Shown: positions 57,001-64,000 of the stretch, one piece after another
How the letters are laid out: the number at the start of each line of letters is the position of its first letter
How positions within the stretch are numbered: position 1 is the stretch's first letter
Assembly: GCA_020632665.1 (NCBI GenBank)
Contig: JACKFC010000002.1
Span: forward strand, 124,001-188,000
DNA: 64,000 nucleotides
DNA from: Deltaproteobacteria bacterium
GTDB lineage: Bacteria > Myxococcota_A > UBA9042
Direction of reading: 5' to 3'
Made by a program: the position numbers and the translations under genes
Notes under the pieces: generated by a model
The model's input: the letters and a program-made list of their open reading frames with translations, nothing else
The model's database searches: none
Told to the model about the DNA's origin: nothing

Positions 57001-58056
57001 CGCGCCGTCGCTGCGCCGCAGGCGTCACGCGTCTTGCTCACGATGCCCGAGGCGATGGCGTTCGGCCCACAGCGCGACGTCTTCTTCCTGCAGCATCAGC
57101 TGGTCAACGGCCTCGCCCTCGACACGCTCGAGCGCCGCGATCCTTGGGCCAGCCAGACCTGCGGCGGCTGCATGACGCAGTTCGCCCTCGGTTGCGGAGC
57201 CGGAGAGTGCCAGCTCGACGACTGCAACGCCGCGAGCGGCAACTGTACCGGCGGCGCGAGCTCGCTCCCGTGCGACGACGGCAACCCCTGCACCATCGAG
57301 AGCTGCACGGACGGCAAGTGCTCTTCCACACCCGCGAACGCCGGGACGACGTGCAGCTTCGGCACCGGCTATTGCACCGGCAGCACCGGCAGCTGCGACG
57401 GCAAGGGCGTCTGTACCGGCAAGCCTGCGACCACGACCTGCGTCGACAACGGTGGCAGCTGCACGCTCGCCCGCTGCATCGAGGGCAACGGCTGCGTCAA
57501 CGGGCCGCGCGGGCCCGGTACGGTCTGCGCCAAGGACGGTAACGGCGCCCCGGTGCAATGGTGCAGCGGGCCGACCGGCACGAGCTGCCTCGCGGTCACC
57601 AAGATCCTGAATTTCGGCGAGCAGAAGGTGAATTACTCCGAGAAATATGCCCTCAAGCTGCCGGCCTTCGCCGCCGGGGTGGAGGGCAAGCTGCGCTTCA
57701 TGCGCATCAGCCTGACGGTCTCGTTCACCGGCGCGCCCTACGACATCCCCTTCCTCGCGGCGAACGCGTTCTCCGGGATCAACGTCATCGCCGGCGACGG
57801 ATCGAATGGGCCGACGCGCCTGGTCGACGGCCAGAACGTCTGCACGCAGGACAATCGCGCGCGTACCTGCTTCCCCTACGGGCTCACGACCGCGACGCTC
57901 AACATTCCGGACGAGATGCCCTATCTCACCGGCGGCGACGCCGTCGCTTCGCTGAACTTCCAGGCCGTGCCGAAAGAAGGCTACGCCCTGCAGTTGCACG
58001 CTCTGGCCAATATCGTCGTGACCGATTGGGCCGTCGAGATCGGCATCAGCCCCTGA
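51013..58056 (+). CDS. giant Cys-rich repeat lipoprotein
   Basis: 2347 residues. The lipobox is LLGGC (Cys21). An Ala/Asp-rich linker (about 25-78) is followed by the DCGSGCDVLAPGGD motif shared with the lipoprotein at 10724, then dozens of repeats of the CDDGNPCTVDSCDPxxGC type (about 110-1690), matching the Dictyostelium-type cysteine-rich repeat. Residues ~1690-2045 form a Cys-poor beta-propeller-like segment (RDVFVGPSGVAYVVGDS), followed by more Cys repeats (~2050-2185) and a beta domain of ~150 residues at the end. It is probably disulfide-rigid and surface anchored. The window-start lipoprotein (1-2329) is a paralogue. Confidence 0.92.
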   Translation: MRGPHFGLLCAALTLALLGGCSGDEAGSDAGAGAADAVAGADADAVADAVADAGADADAGAGADADADAVAVDDGSLADCGSGCDVLAPGGDAAGDTGGDGTGPDTSSDTAGTCTTSADCPQPATGCLGNVCIGGTCTPQALPDATPCNDGDPCTAKAACAGGSCKAAASVDCDDGAPCTVDTCDPASGGCKHAPAAAGTGCDDGQDCTLGTTCDDAGSCNGGSNSCGCATIADCAAYDDGDPCNGSLYCNTNLAIPACEVLPSSVVICDTSADGVCQQTACDKTTGACLTLPKDDGAACDDGNPCSKGERCIAGGCSALVNTCQCQVAADCAAYDDGNACNGTLFCDTASLPYTCKLNPASIPSCPKPASQCEVAACDPKAGACVTKPRPDGTPCDDGNVQTKGDSCQQGACQPGTSIAQCKENPDCASFEDGDFCNGTLFCNKQTGACELNPATQVACPSVDDTACSKNSCEPKSGLCKPKALPDTTACEDGSPCTVGEVCQQGQCVASANTCECGQDSDCASKEDGNLCNGTLYCDKQSGKCLLDPQTVVGCPTVDDTACSKNSCQPKTGKCSMTASAEGLGCDDGNPCTSGEVCSGGACVGTQTCACQEDADCVSQDDGDLCNGTLYCNKKTGSCETNLATVKVCPSVDDTACSKNVCNPKTGACAMTPTSNGVACDADGNPCTQNDFCSAGVCKPGKVTCECNADADCTGAQGDDKCVVDMFCELQSHSCKPTKTVTCDTSGDTACRHTACDPQDGQCKVKLQPTGTLCGESAICAGAQICDDKGACVAGEASDCDDADACTADACDPVKGCTFTAKDSGACDDGNVCTEQDSCAKGQCVGTSKDCSDESPCTADACDPKLGCVHLPAQATGTATKVLCDDGDLCSIGDFCLQGFCLTGSKVLLCDDGNPCTVDSCDPVQGCVAKAQDGGKCDDGDGCTKTDACTGGACKGVQLSCDDGSGCTVDSCDKDEGCLHAPQVGKVCDDGNACTVGDACISSGLCASGQPKLCDDANPCTVDLCDPLQGCISKEVVGSKCDDGNACTVNEKCDKGLCTGSPRDCDDGLACSKDTCDKDAGCQYAVPEGAKCDDGNACTAGDTCAKTGACVPGPGLSCDDNNGCTTDACDPKSGCTHKALDGIGCDDGDACTQADKCVAGKCKGSGKSCDDGLPCTTDGCDPAGGCTHAVQSGATCSDNDACTIGDSCLQSGYCKPGAQADCDDGNACTQDTCGADKGCQHTIVEGAACSDGTACTVNDACDSKGKCVGSPLSCDDGKACTTDSCDKLGGCKVTPKTDAPCDDGNACTTGDICLSSGVCAPTGSKLCGDGNSCTIDSCDPKSGCVNAVQDKASCDDGSACTSGDACNGSQCVGSPITCDDGQSCTKDSCDKAKGCVHEGLGGASCSDGNACTSGDTCSAAGTCNPGKGVNCDDGKPCTTDSCDAATGCKYVAIDGISCTDGDACTGNDACSGGACKGTTVVCDDDNACTTDSCDKVKGCGYAAKVGTSCNDGNACTTGDVCDSKGKCGGSKATCNDNNVCTLDLCDVDSGCYATKLEGAACDDGKICTVSDACGNGVCAGSPKDCDDGNECTTDACDAQKGCTHTPASKPCNDGDECTTGDTCVGGQCKSVAKNCSDGNDCTIETCHKLLGCQTSFAKVGASCSDNDACTEDACDGFGGCDSTPLLGSRSFPQGYRARDVFVGPSGVAYVVGDSDTAANGAFVARMSWLGKQPPLLYRQQIRGYHKIVPMPDGKGGVAGLYLLGRGALGPSGDPLEPYGEAWIDFLPLDSSKLSKFYVPTGLGNKNIPHFDHFSHGAAMGTQLLVGAARMGFAPGNNGVLLGAADPPNNVKENIFWKPDSILGNDHVKLAGVHLTPEGGRYALVVYGDAVATRMVLLQWVTDKVFEQPVWARGLHADDVDIDAEACHLVGRADGGFDIVLPGKYNTNLGVHVRHYSAKGEFVAADRFQVDEHYVKIARRGEQFVAIDRNLGFHILRRAVAAPQASRVLLTMPEAMAFGPQRDVFFLQHQLVNGLALDTLERRDPWASQTCGGCMTQFALGCGAGECQLDDCNAASGNCTGGASSLPCDDGNPCTIESCTDGKCSSTPANAGTTCSFGTGYCTGSTGSCDGKGVCTGKPATTTCVDNGGSCTLARCIEGNGCVNGPRGPGTVCAKDGNGAPVQWCSGPTGTSCLAVTKILNFGEQKVNYSEKYALKLPAFAAGVEGKLRFMRISLTVSFTGAPYDIPFLAANAFSGINVIAGDGSNGPTRLVDGQNVCTQDNRARTCFPYGLTTATLNIPDEMPYLTGGDAVASLNFQAVPKEGYALQLHALANIVVTDWAVEIGISP
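51111..51230 (+). repeat. gctgatgctg tandem tract in lipoprotein linker
   Basis: In-frame repeats of gctgat, gctggc and gctgac encode the Ala/Asp-rich linker just after the lipid-anchored cysteine. Slippage here would lengthen or shorten the linker. Confidence 0.75.
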
Positions 58057-59509
58057 ACCAGAGCGCCGCGGCGGCCGCACCGACGCCAGCGCCGACCACC
58101 AGCGCTGGCGGCTCGAGCCAGGGCGGCTTCGGCCGTGGCGGCAGCGGTGGCAGGGGCGCGACGGCGTCGCCGTGCCGTTCCCGCAGCTCCGCCGGTGCCG
58201 GGCGGGCGAGCCGACCACTGCGTGCCGCGGCAGCCGACCACGGACCGCGTAGCGTCGCTGGCGTCGCGTGCCACGCCAGGACGAAGCGCTCGAGTTGCTG
58301 CACGGTACGGCCGACGGCGTCGACGGCGGCGATGGCGGCTCCGACCTCGGCCGCACGAGCCCGCATCGCGCCGTCGTCGGCGATGCGGGCCGCGGCGGCG
58401 AGCAGGCCATCGGCGTCGAGTTGGCGGCGGGAGATCGGCGCCGGCCCCAAGCCCAGCCGGAAGATCCGGTCCGCCCAATCGAATTGATCGAGCAAATGCG
58501 GCACGAGCAGCTGCGGAATGCCGGCGACCGCCGAAGCGTGGGTGGTGCCGGCGCCGCCGTGGTGGATGGCGCCAGCGCAGCGAGGCAGCAGCAGGCCGTG
58601 CGGCGCGCCGTCGATGACCAACATCCTGCGCTCGTCGGGTGAGGCGACCGCCTTCGACCAGCCACGGGCGACCACGACGCGGTGGCCCGCCTGGCACAGC
58701 CGGCGCGCCAGCTCCAGGGTCCCCGCCGCGTCCGCGTCGACCATCGAGCCGTAGCCGAGGTAGAGCGGCGGCGGCCCGGCCTGCAGGAAGGCTTCGAGGG
58801 CCGGCTCGAGCGTCGCGCCGCCCGGTTCGTTGCGCGGGTCCGGCCGCAGCCAGCCGATGCTCTCGATCGGCGGCCAGACGTCCGGCGCCGGCGTCGCCAA
58901 GCGCGGATCCACCGCCAACATCGGCCGCTCGCCGACCAGCGCGTCGACTGGATAGGCGACGCGGGGCAGGCCGTGCGCCCGTCGCCAGCGCTGCAGCGGG
59001 CCGAGCGCGACGAGCCCGGTCATCGCGTCGGGCAGCAGGTGCAGCCAGCGGTGGGTCCACTGCGGCAGGTCGCGCTTCGGCACCCAGAACGGCGCGTAGT
59101 GGCGCGAGGGCTGCGCGGCGGGGGTATACATCACGCTGCGATAGGGCACGCCCAACGCCGCGCAGACGCTCGACGCGCCGAGCTGCACGCCGGCGCCGAG
59201 GACGAGGTCGAACTCGCCGGCGCGCGCCTCCAGCGCCGCGATCTGGGCCCGCAGCTCGCGCGCTGTCTCGCGCACGAGGATCTTGAAGACGGCGACCGGA
59301 TCCGAGAGCGAACCGGCGTGACGCTCCAGCAGCGCCGTCACGTCCGAGCCCGCGCTGACCACCGGCAAGCCGCGCGAGGCGACGAAGTCCGTCATCCCGG
59401 CCGGCACCAGCAGCAGCACGTCGTGCCCCGCCTCCTGCAGCCCGTGGGCCAAGGCGACCAGCGGCGTGACGTCGCCGCGCGAGCCGGTTGGCGCGAGCAA
59501 GACCCTCAT
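58046..59509 (-). CDS. GT1-family glycosyltransferase (UGT/MGT-like)
   Basis: 487 residues from the ATG at 59509. The N-terminus RVLLAPTGSRGDVTPLVALA and the donor-binding PHGLLLPRCAGAIHHGGAGTTHASAVAGIPQLLVPHLLDQFDWADR are characteristic of MGT/UGT enzymes that glycosylate lipids or small molecules (HHGGAGTT signature). The Pro-rich tail ends in a hydrophobic segment (about 465-485), probably a membrane anchor. The start overlaps the stop of the gene upstream by 4 bases. It converges with the giant lipoprotein gene, overlapping by 11 bases. Confidence 0.88.
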   Translation of the reverse strand: MRVLLAPTGSRGDVTPLVALAHGLQEAGHDVLLLVPAGMTDFVASRGLPVVSAGSDVTALLERHAGSLSDPVAVFKILVRETARELRAQIAALEARAGEFDLVLGAGVQLGASSVCAALGVPYRSVMYTPAAQPSRHYAPFWVPKRDLPQWTHRWLHLLPDAMTGLVALGPLQRWRRAHGLPRVAYPVDALVGERPMLAVDPRLATPAPDVWPPIESIGWLRPDPRNEPGGATLEPALEAFLQAGPPPLYLGYGSMVDADAAGTLELARRLCQAGHRVVVARGWSKAVASPDERRMLVIDGAPHGLLLPRCAGAIHHGGAGTTHASAVAGIPQLLVPHLLDQFDWADRIFRLGLGPAPISRRQLDADGLLAAAARIADDGAMRARAAEVGAAIAAVDAVGRTVQQLERFVLAWHATPATLRGPWSAAAARSGRLARPAPAELRERHGDAVAPLPPLPPRPKPPWLEPPALVVGAGVGAAAAALWFRG

Positions 59510-62094
59510 GGCGGACAATCCCTCTCGCCGTGGCGATCCCGCACCGCGTCCGCCTCGCCGTCGGCCGCCTCGGCCCGACATGACAGCGCCTTCGCTTCGT
59601 CCCTCACCGAAGGGTCGGTCGACTTCTCCAGTTCACGCAGGAGGCGACGCGGATCCCAGACCACGCCGCGTAGCGATTCGGGCACCACCTCCGGCGGCCG
59701 CGAGGGGCATGGCCGTTCGCCAGCCGGGCTCGGCAGATAGGCCAAGGCAAAGAGCGTCTTCGCGGCCTTGATCGCGTGCAGCCGCGCCTCCGCGCGCAGC
59801 GTCTCGCGCCGCGGCTCCTGTCGCGACAATGACGTGACCAGCTCGCCGTGCGCACGGACGGCAGCCAGCCACCGTCCGACCGCGGCGTCGTGCTGTGGCT
59901 TGGGCGGTAGATGGCCCCGGCGCGGCGCGACCTTGGCGGGATCGGGCGCTGGGCTCCTTCGCATCGCCGCCACGGCGCGCGCCGCGTCGTCAGGAGCAGC
60001 CCAACGCGGCAGGCAACGCGGATCGATCGCGGGGAGCGCCGCCCGCACCTTCAGCGCCCGTTCGGCGAGGTCGAGGGCCTGCTCGCAGGCGTCGATCCGC
60101 GCCTCGATCGGAGCCCCAACCTCGCGGCAGAGCGCGAGCGCCCGGTCGAAGACCGCGATGTCGGCCTCGCAATGTCGAATCGGCTCGCCACATTCCGCCG
60201 CCGGCGCGGTGCTGCAGCAGCGCGGGCCGTCTTCGGCGAGCATCAGCCAGCGCCGGCGCGCCGCGAGGTCTTCGTCCCCCTCGAGCAGCTGCATCGCGCA
60301 GATCCGCGGCGTCGTCTCGGCGAAGGCGACGGTTCGGAAGGGCTCTTCGCCCAACGCCGTCCGCAACGCCACGACGTCGGGCTGTGCTTGCCGATCGAGC
60401 ACGGCGCAGACCATCGCTCCGGCGTCCTCGAGCAAGGCCTGCAGCCGGCGCTCCTGCCGCGGGTCGTCGACCATGCCGCGGCCGTCGATGGCGTCGTGCA
60501 TCTGCAGCGCGGCCGAAGCAGCCAGCAACCCGGCAGGGTCGCGCTGAGCGGTCGAGCCCCTCTGCGCGACCTCCCGGGCGAGGACCCGCGCCCGCTCCAA
60601 CAAGCGATCGGCGTCGCCCTCCCTCAAGCCCAGCTGGCGCGGCCGCAATTCCTTCGCGAGCTGCAGCGCCAACCGGTCGCCGCACGCCGTCCCGACGTCG
60701 AGCACGGCGGAGAGCGCGTGGGCAGCCTCGGCATCGCGTGGCTCGTCTCGCCGCAGCAGCCCGACGGCGTCGTCGAAGCCGCCGTCGGCCTGCGGATCGT
60801 CTTCCGCAGCGGGCGCCGCGGCACAGCGGGCCAGCGCCTCGCGGGCGAACGCCAGCGGATCGACGGCGGCCGCGACGTCTGCTTCTTCGACCGCGACGGT
60901 GGCCGTCGCAGGGATCGCTGCCGCATCGGGCGCGCTCTGCGTCGGCTGCGTCGGCTGCGTCGGCACCGGGCTCGGCGTCAGCGTCGGCTGCGTCGGCGAG
61001 GCCGTCGAATAGGCCCACAGCCCGCCGCCGGCCGCGGCGAGCAACGCCGCGGCGAGCAGCAAGCCACCGCCGGAGCGGGTGCGGCTGCGCGTGTCGGCCT
61101 CGTTGCCCTGCGGTGCGCCAGCCGACGAGGCGCTGCCCGAGCGTGCTGCTGCGGCCGCGTGCGCCGCCGCGGTTGCACGTTCGCCGGGTCGTGGCACGAC
61201 GCTGGTCAGGCGCTCGGGCTGCGGGTGGTTCGGCAGCCAATGCGTGCCGAGCGTCAGGACGCCGGTGGCGGGCTCGGCGCCGATGACGTGCGACTTGCTC
61301 GCGTCCTGGGCCGCGACCTCGATCCGTCCGTCGCGGAAGCCGAGTGGTACCTCCAGGATATCGGTCGTCGCGCTGCTGTTGATGCGGCAGGTACGCGCCA
61401 GCGTGAGCAGGGCGCCCTCGCCCGGCGCGACCAAGATCGGCTCTCCCCAGGGTGCCGAGGCGGCGGTCCACGCCACCGGCTGCGGCACCGGCGCGAGTTC
61501 GCGGCCGACCAGCCGGATCGCCCTGCTGCGCAGGACCGGGCCGGGCTGTGGCTGGTCGAGTCGGGTCAGCACCACGATCTGCCAATCGCCCAGCCAGCGC
61601 AGCGAGGCCAGCCAATGCGCCGCCTGCTCCAGGTACGCGCGGGCCATGCCGATATCGAGCGCGTTCGAGGCTCCGCCGTGCGAGCGCGCGTTGCGGCCGT
61701 CGATCAGCGCCGCCTGCGCCTGCCAAGCGTCGCCCCGTTCTCCGCCGGGGAGCAGCCAACGTCCTACTGCGGCGCGCAACGGCGCGTATGCGGCTTGGTC
61801 CCGCGGTTCCGCGATCGCCGCCTCGGCGAAGCCCGCGACCAGCGCGCCCCAGACGCCGAGGGTCCGCTTGTCGACGCCCTTGGCGGCGCTGCGGAGCGTC
61901 TTGCTCAGCGCCCTGGGCTGCGGCGGCGGTTCAGCGAGCAGGAGCCCGCACAGGGTCCGCAGCGTGACCTCGACGGCGAATTGCGCACAGGTCGCGGCGC
62001 GGACGTCGTCCGGCAAGGCGCGCTCGACGGCGTGCCACGCGACAGCCACCGGCTGTGGCAACGTCTCGGCGCCAAAACGCTTGCCCCTGCTCAC
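59506..62094 (-). CDS. membrane protein with HEPN-like N-terminal motif
   Basis: 862 residues from a GTG at 62094 with GGGAGCGTGAC upstream; the frame is open to 62205. The N-terminal ~165 residues are helical and carry RNARSH (134-139), which fits the R-x4-H motif of HEPN domains. A beta-rich part (175-295), a membrane segment (342-362) and a Pro/Thr linker follow, then a large helical domain with many cysteines outside or inside the membrane depending on topology. No family is recognised. The GT1 gene follows with a 4-base overlap; the sigma-like gene is divergent. Confidence 0.65.
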   Translation of the reverse strand: MSRGKRFGAETLPQPVAVAWHAVERALPDDVRAATCAQFAVEVTLRTLCGLLLAEPPPQPRALSKTLRSAAKGVDKRTLGVWGALVAGFAEAAIAEPRDQAAYAPLRAAVGRWLLPGGERGDAWQAQAALIDGRNARSHGGASNALDIGMARAYLEQAAHWLASLRWLGDWQIVVLTRLDQPQPGPVLRSRAIRLVGRELAPVPQPVAWTAASAPWGEPILVAPGEGALLTLARTCRINSSATTDILEVPLGFRDGRIEVAAQDASKSHVIGAEPATGVLTLGTHWLPNHPQPERLTSVVPRPGERATAAAHAAAAARSGSASSAGAPQGNEADTRSRTRSGGGLLLAAALLAAAGGGLWAYSTASPTQPTLTPSPVPTQPTQPTQSAPDAAAIPATATVAVEEADVAAAVDPLAFAREALARCAAAPAAEDDPQADGGFDDAVGLLRRDEPRDAEAAHALSAVLDVGTACGDRLALQLAKELRPRQLGLREGDADRLLERARVLAREVAQRGSTAQRDPAGLLAASAALQMHDAIDGRGMVDDPRQERRLQALLEDAGAMVCAVLDRQAQPDVVALRTALGEEPFRTVAFAETTPRICAMQLLEGDEDLAARRRWLMLAEDGPRCCSTAPAAECGEPIRHCEADIAVFDRALALCREVGAPIEARIDACEQALDLAERALKVRAALPAIDPRCLPRWAAPDDAARAVAAMRRSPAPDPAKVAPRRGHLPPKPQHDAAVGRWLAAVRAHGELVTSLSRQEPRRETLRAEARLHAIKAAKTLFALAYLPSPAGERPCPSRPPEVVPESLRGVVWDPRRLLRELEKSTDPSVRDEAKALSCRAEAADGEADAVRDRHGERDCPP

Positions 62095-62203
62095 GTCACG
62101 CTCCCATGCCCGGACCACGATGGGCGCCGCGATCTTGCCCCCCGGCGTCCGCTGCGGGAAGGGGCCTCGCCACACCCGTCGGCGCGCGCTACAACGCTTC
62201 GCC

Positions 62204-63112
62204 ATGCGCGACGCTTCCGCCTCCGATTCGCTCTGTCATGCCCTGCTGACCCTCGGTCCGCCGAATTCGGCGTCGCCGCGGGTCTTGGAGCAGGCCGCGG
62301 CGACGCTCTTCCAGGCCGCGACGGCGATCGCCCGGCGCTTTTTGGTCGAGTTTCGTCGGCTGCGGGTCGACGCCGAGCAGATCGCCAGCGACGCGGTGAT
62401 GAAGCTACGCCGCCGTGGCCCGCTGCGCGGCGATCCGACCGCCCCCGCCGACGACGAGGCGGCACGGCGCTACCTGCGCACGGTGGTCAAGCGTCTGCTC
62501 ATCGACGCCGAGCGCAAGCGCAAACGTGACGGCAACGAGCGCGCCGAGGCGATCGGCCACGACGAAGAGGGCCGGCGCCCGATCGATCCCGCAGATCAGG
62601 GCCCCAACGCCGAGGCGCGCCTCGCAGCCGTCGAGCAGGAGCGGGTCGAACGCGCGCAGATCGCGCAGGCGGAAGAGCGGCTGGCTGCGATTCGCGCCGC
62701 CTTGGTCGCCCAGCGCAACGCCGCGCGCCGTGGCACCGGCGACGGCCTCGTGGCGCAGCTCGATCTGCTCGCTCGCGCCGCCCGTGGCGAGGTCGACGTC
62801 GGCGCGTTGACCGTCGACGATATGCGCGCACGCGGCGAAGACCCCGACGATCCGGTCGCCTACAAGCGCACCCGCAACAAGATCGACCAAGGCTTCGTCC
62901 GCGCCCGCCGCGCGCTCTTCGCCGCGGTCCAGGCCGCCATCGACGCCGGCGATCCGGCCCCCGGCACGGTCGGGGCGCAGCTTGTGCACCATTGCCTCGA
63001 AACGCAGACGCAGGTCCGCGGCGAGGCAACACCGCGCCCCGCGTCCGAAGCGAACGATGGCGAGCGTCGTTCGGGACGCAGCCGCCCGGGACACAGCCGT
63101 ACGGGCGGCTAG
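62204..63112 (+). CDS. sigma-70-like (ECF-type) factor
   Basis: 302 residues. The region-2-like core EQIASDAVMKLRRRG and YLRTVVKRLLIDAERKRKRDG resembles ECF sigma region 2, and VAYKRTRNKIDQGFVRARRALF near residue 235 resembles region 4. The Arg/Gly-rich tail is unusual. It is divergent from the membrane protein gene at 62094, separated by 109 bases, a common layout for a sigma and its partner. Confidence is moderate because the middle region is longer than usual. Confidence 0.65.
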   Translation: MRDASASDSLCHALLTLGPPNSASPRVLEQAAATLFQAATAIARRFLVEFRRLRVDAEQIASDAVMKLRRRGPLRGDPTAPADDEAARRYLRTVVKRLLIDAERKRKRDGNERAEAIGHDEEGRRPIDPADQGPNAEARLAAVEQERVERAQIAQAEERLAAIRAALVAQRNAARRGTGDGLVAQLDLLARAARGEVDVGALTVDDMRARGEDPDDPVAYKRTRNKIDQGFVRARRALFAAVQAAIDAGDPAPGTVGAQLVHHCLETQTQVRGEATPRPASEANDGERRSGRSRPGHSRTGG

Positions 63113-63140
63113 CGCCGTGCACACCGCCGAGGGGCTCGCC

Positions 63141-64000
63141 ATGACCAACGCAAGCAAGACCGCATCGCTCGACCTCGCCGCCGGCCTCGGCCTGCAGCCG
63201 ACCGACGCCGTTCAGCGCGTCGGCCTCGCCGCCGGCAGCGCCGAACACGGCCTCGCCGCCGACGACGCCGTCGCGACGCTGCGCGCGCTGCTCGACCCGG
63301 ATCTGGCCACCGAAGACCTCGAGGCACCCGCCGCGCTGCAGGGCCGCTTCGGCCTGTGCCGGGTCCGCGGCGAAGGCGGTGGCTGGGCGATCGAGGTCGT
63401 CGCCCGTGACGGCAGCCCGCTCGACGCCCTCGGCAGCGACGGCAGCTTCCTGCTCCACCCCGAGGACGCCGCGACCGCCCTGGTCCGTCCGGCCCGTGGC
63501 GAGGCCGTCGTCCTCGCGGCAGGTGGCGTCGGGCTCGGTCTGCAGGTCGAGCAGGACGGTCAGCTCGCGCTGCTGCCGCTGCAGGAGACCACCCAACCGG
63601 TCGCCGGAGCCGCTGCCGCCGCCTTGCTGCAAGACGCGCTCGACTACCGCGCCGGCGTGGGCGACGACGCCGACGCGCCACTCGCGCACAGCCACGTCGC
63701 CGACGTCGCCGCGGCGCGGGCCTGGGTCGCCGCCGAGCTGCGGCGGCTCGAGCGAGCGCTCGCTGGCCTACTGGCTGGGCTCGACGACGATCTCGACCTC
63801 GAGGAGGCGCGCGCCACCTTCGACGCGCTGGCCGCGCGGCGGCTGACGGTCGCCGCGTTGCGCACCGCGATCGCCGGTCGCCAATCGACCGCCGCGGTCG
63901 ACAGTCGCCTGGCGCGACTCGACGCGGACGGCCGGCAGGCGCGCGCCGCGCTCGGCTCGCCGCGTGGCGACCATCGATTGCAGGACGAGGCGATCGGCGC
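63141..64000 (+). CDS. unrecognised protein, 3' end beyond window
   Basis: At least 286 residues from the ATG at 63141 (GAGGGG upstream); an in-frame GTG lies 8 codons earlier. It has no signal peptide or membrane segment. The front half is Ala/Asp/Leu-rich beta/alpha; the part from residue ~190 is helical and coiled-coil-like (ARAWVAAELRRLERALAGLL). It lies 28 bases after the sigma-like gene and is probably in the same operon. No family is recognised. Confidence 0.65.
   Translation, partial: MTNASKTASLDLAAGLGLQPTDAVQRVGLAAGSAEHGLAADDAVATLRALLDPDLATEDLEAPAALQGRFGLCRVRGEGGGWAIEVVARDGSPLDALGSDGSFLLHPEDAATALVRPARGEAVVLAAGGVGLGLQVEQDGQLALLPLQETTQPVAGAAAAALLQDALDYRAGVGDDADAPLAHSHVADVAAARAWVAAELRRLERALAGLLAGLDDDLDLEEARATFDALAARRLTVAALRTAIAGRQSTAAVDSRLARLDADGRQARAALGSPRGDHRLQDEAIG

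Overview
The window is about 70% GC and densely packed. It carries large Cys-rich repeat lipoproteins with Asp/Ser/Ala-rich linkers, an AgmX/PglI-type energiser protein, a MopE-like metal-binding motif, DUF4157 proteins and a DUF1800/DUF1501 pair. That mix points to a member of the Myxococcota or a close relative. This is an inference from family content; no rRNA or tRNA gene is present to test it. The only classical housekeeping gene is recA.

Layout. 1-5027 (minus strand): the 5' part of a Cys-rich lipoprotein gene, two small paralogous genes, and a DUF4157 carrier domain fused to what looks like a Streptomyces-type microbial transglutaminase. 5028-5579: a non-coding stretch with two REP-like palindromes. 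5580-10578: a flippase, then (minus strand) a DUF4157-calpain protease, a beta-helix protein and a zinc-ribbon methyltransferase. 10724-14409: a two-module lipoprotein, then an imelysin/di-haem oxidoreductase pair behind Fur-like boxes. 14585-17138: an aminotransferase/omega-amidase/COQ4-motif operon.

17250-29500 is an accessory region. An HTH/nucleotidyltransferase (toxin-antitoxin-like) pair is cut by an IS21 element, followed by an IS630 with a -1 frameshift and an IS5-type element flanked by CTAG. A lower-GC island (about 23.3-27.3 kb) comes next, with a lipoprotein, an M23 peptidase and two small proteins that may be virus-like. After that are IS66 and IS630 remnants and a DUF4160/DUF2442 pair.

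29628-50900 returns to ordinary chromosome: a molybdopterin oxidoreductase, a MopE-like secreted protein, a multicopper oxidase, recA with a clear terminator, a lipoprotein-glutaredoxin, and an outer-membrane barrel. A minus-strand operon (OPT transporter, SRPBCC, methyltransferase, two glycosyltransferases) follows, then DUF1800/DUF1501, tryptophanase, a degenerate SDR and the AgmX-like protein. 51013-64000: a 2347-residue Cys-rich lipoprotein, a GT1 glycosyltransferase, a membrane protein with a HEPN-like motif, a divergent sigma-like factor and an unfinished gene.

The most interesting signal is the pair of DUF4157 proteins, about 3.4 kb apart. They share one N-terminal carrier domain (the domain linked to extracellular contractile injection systems) but end in unrelated enzymes, a transglutaminase and a calpain. 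Small paralogous genes directly downstream of the first are candidate protective partners. No injection-system structural genes are in the window.
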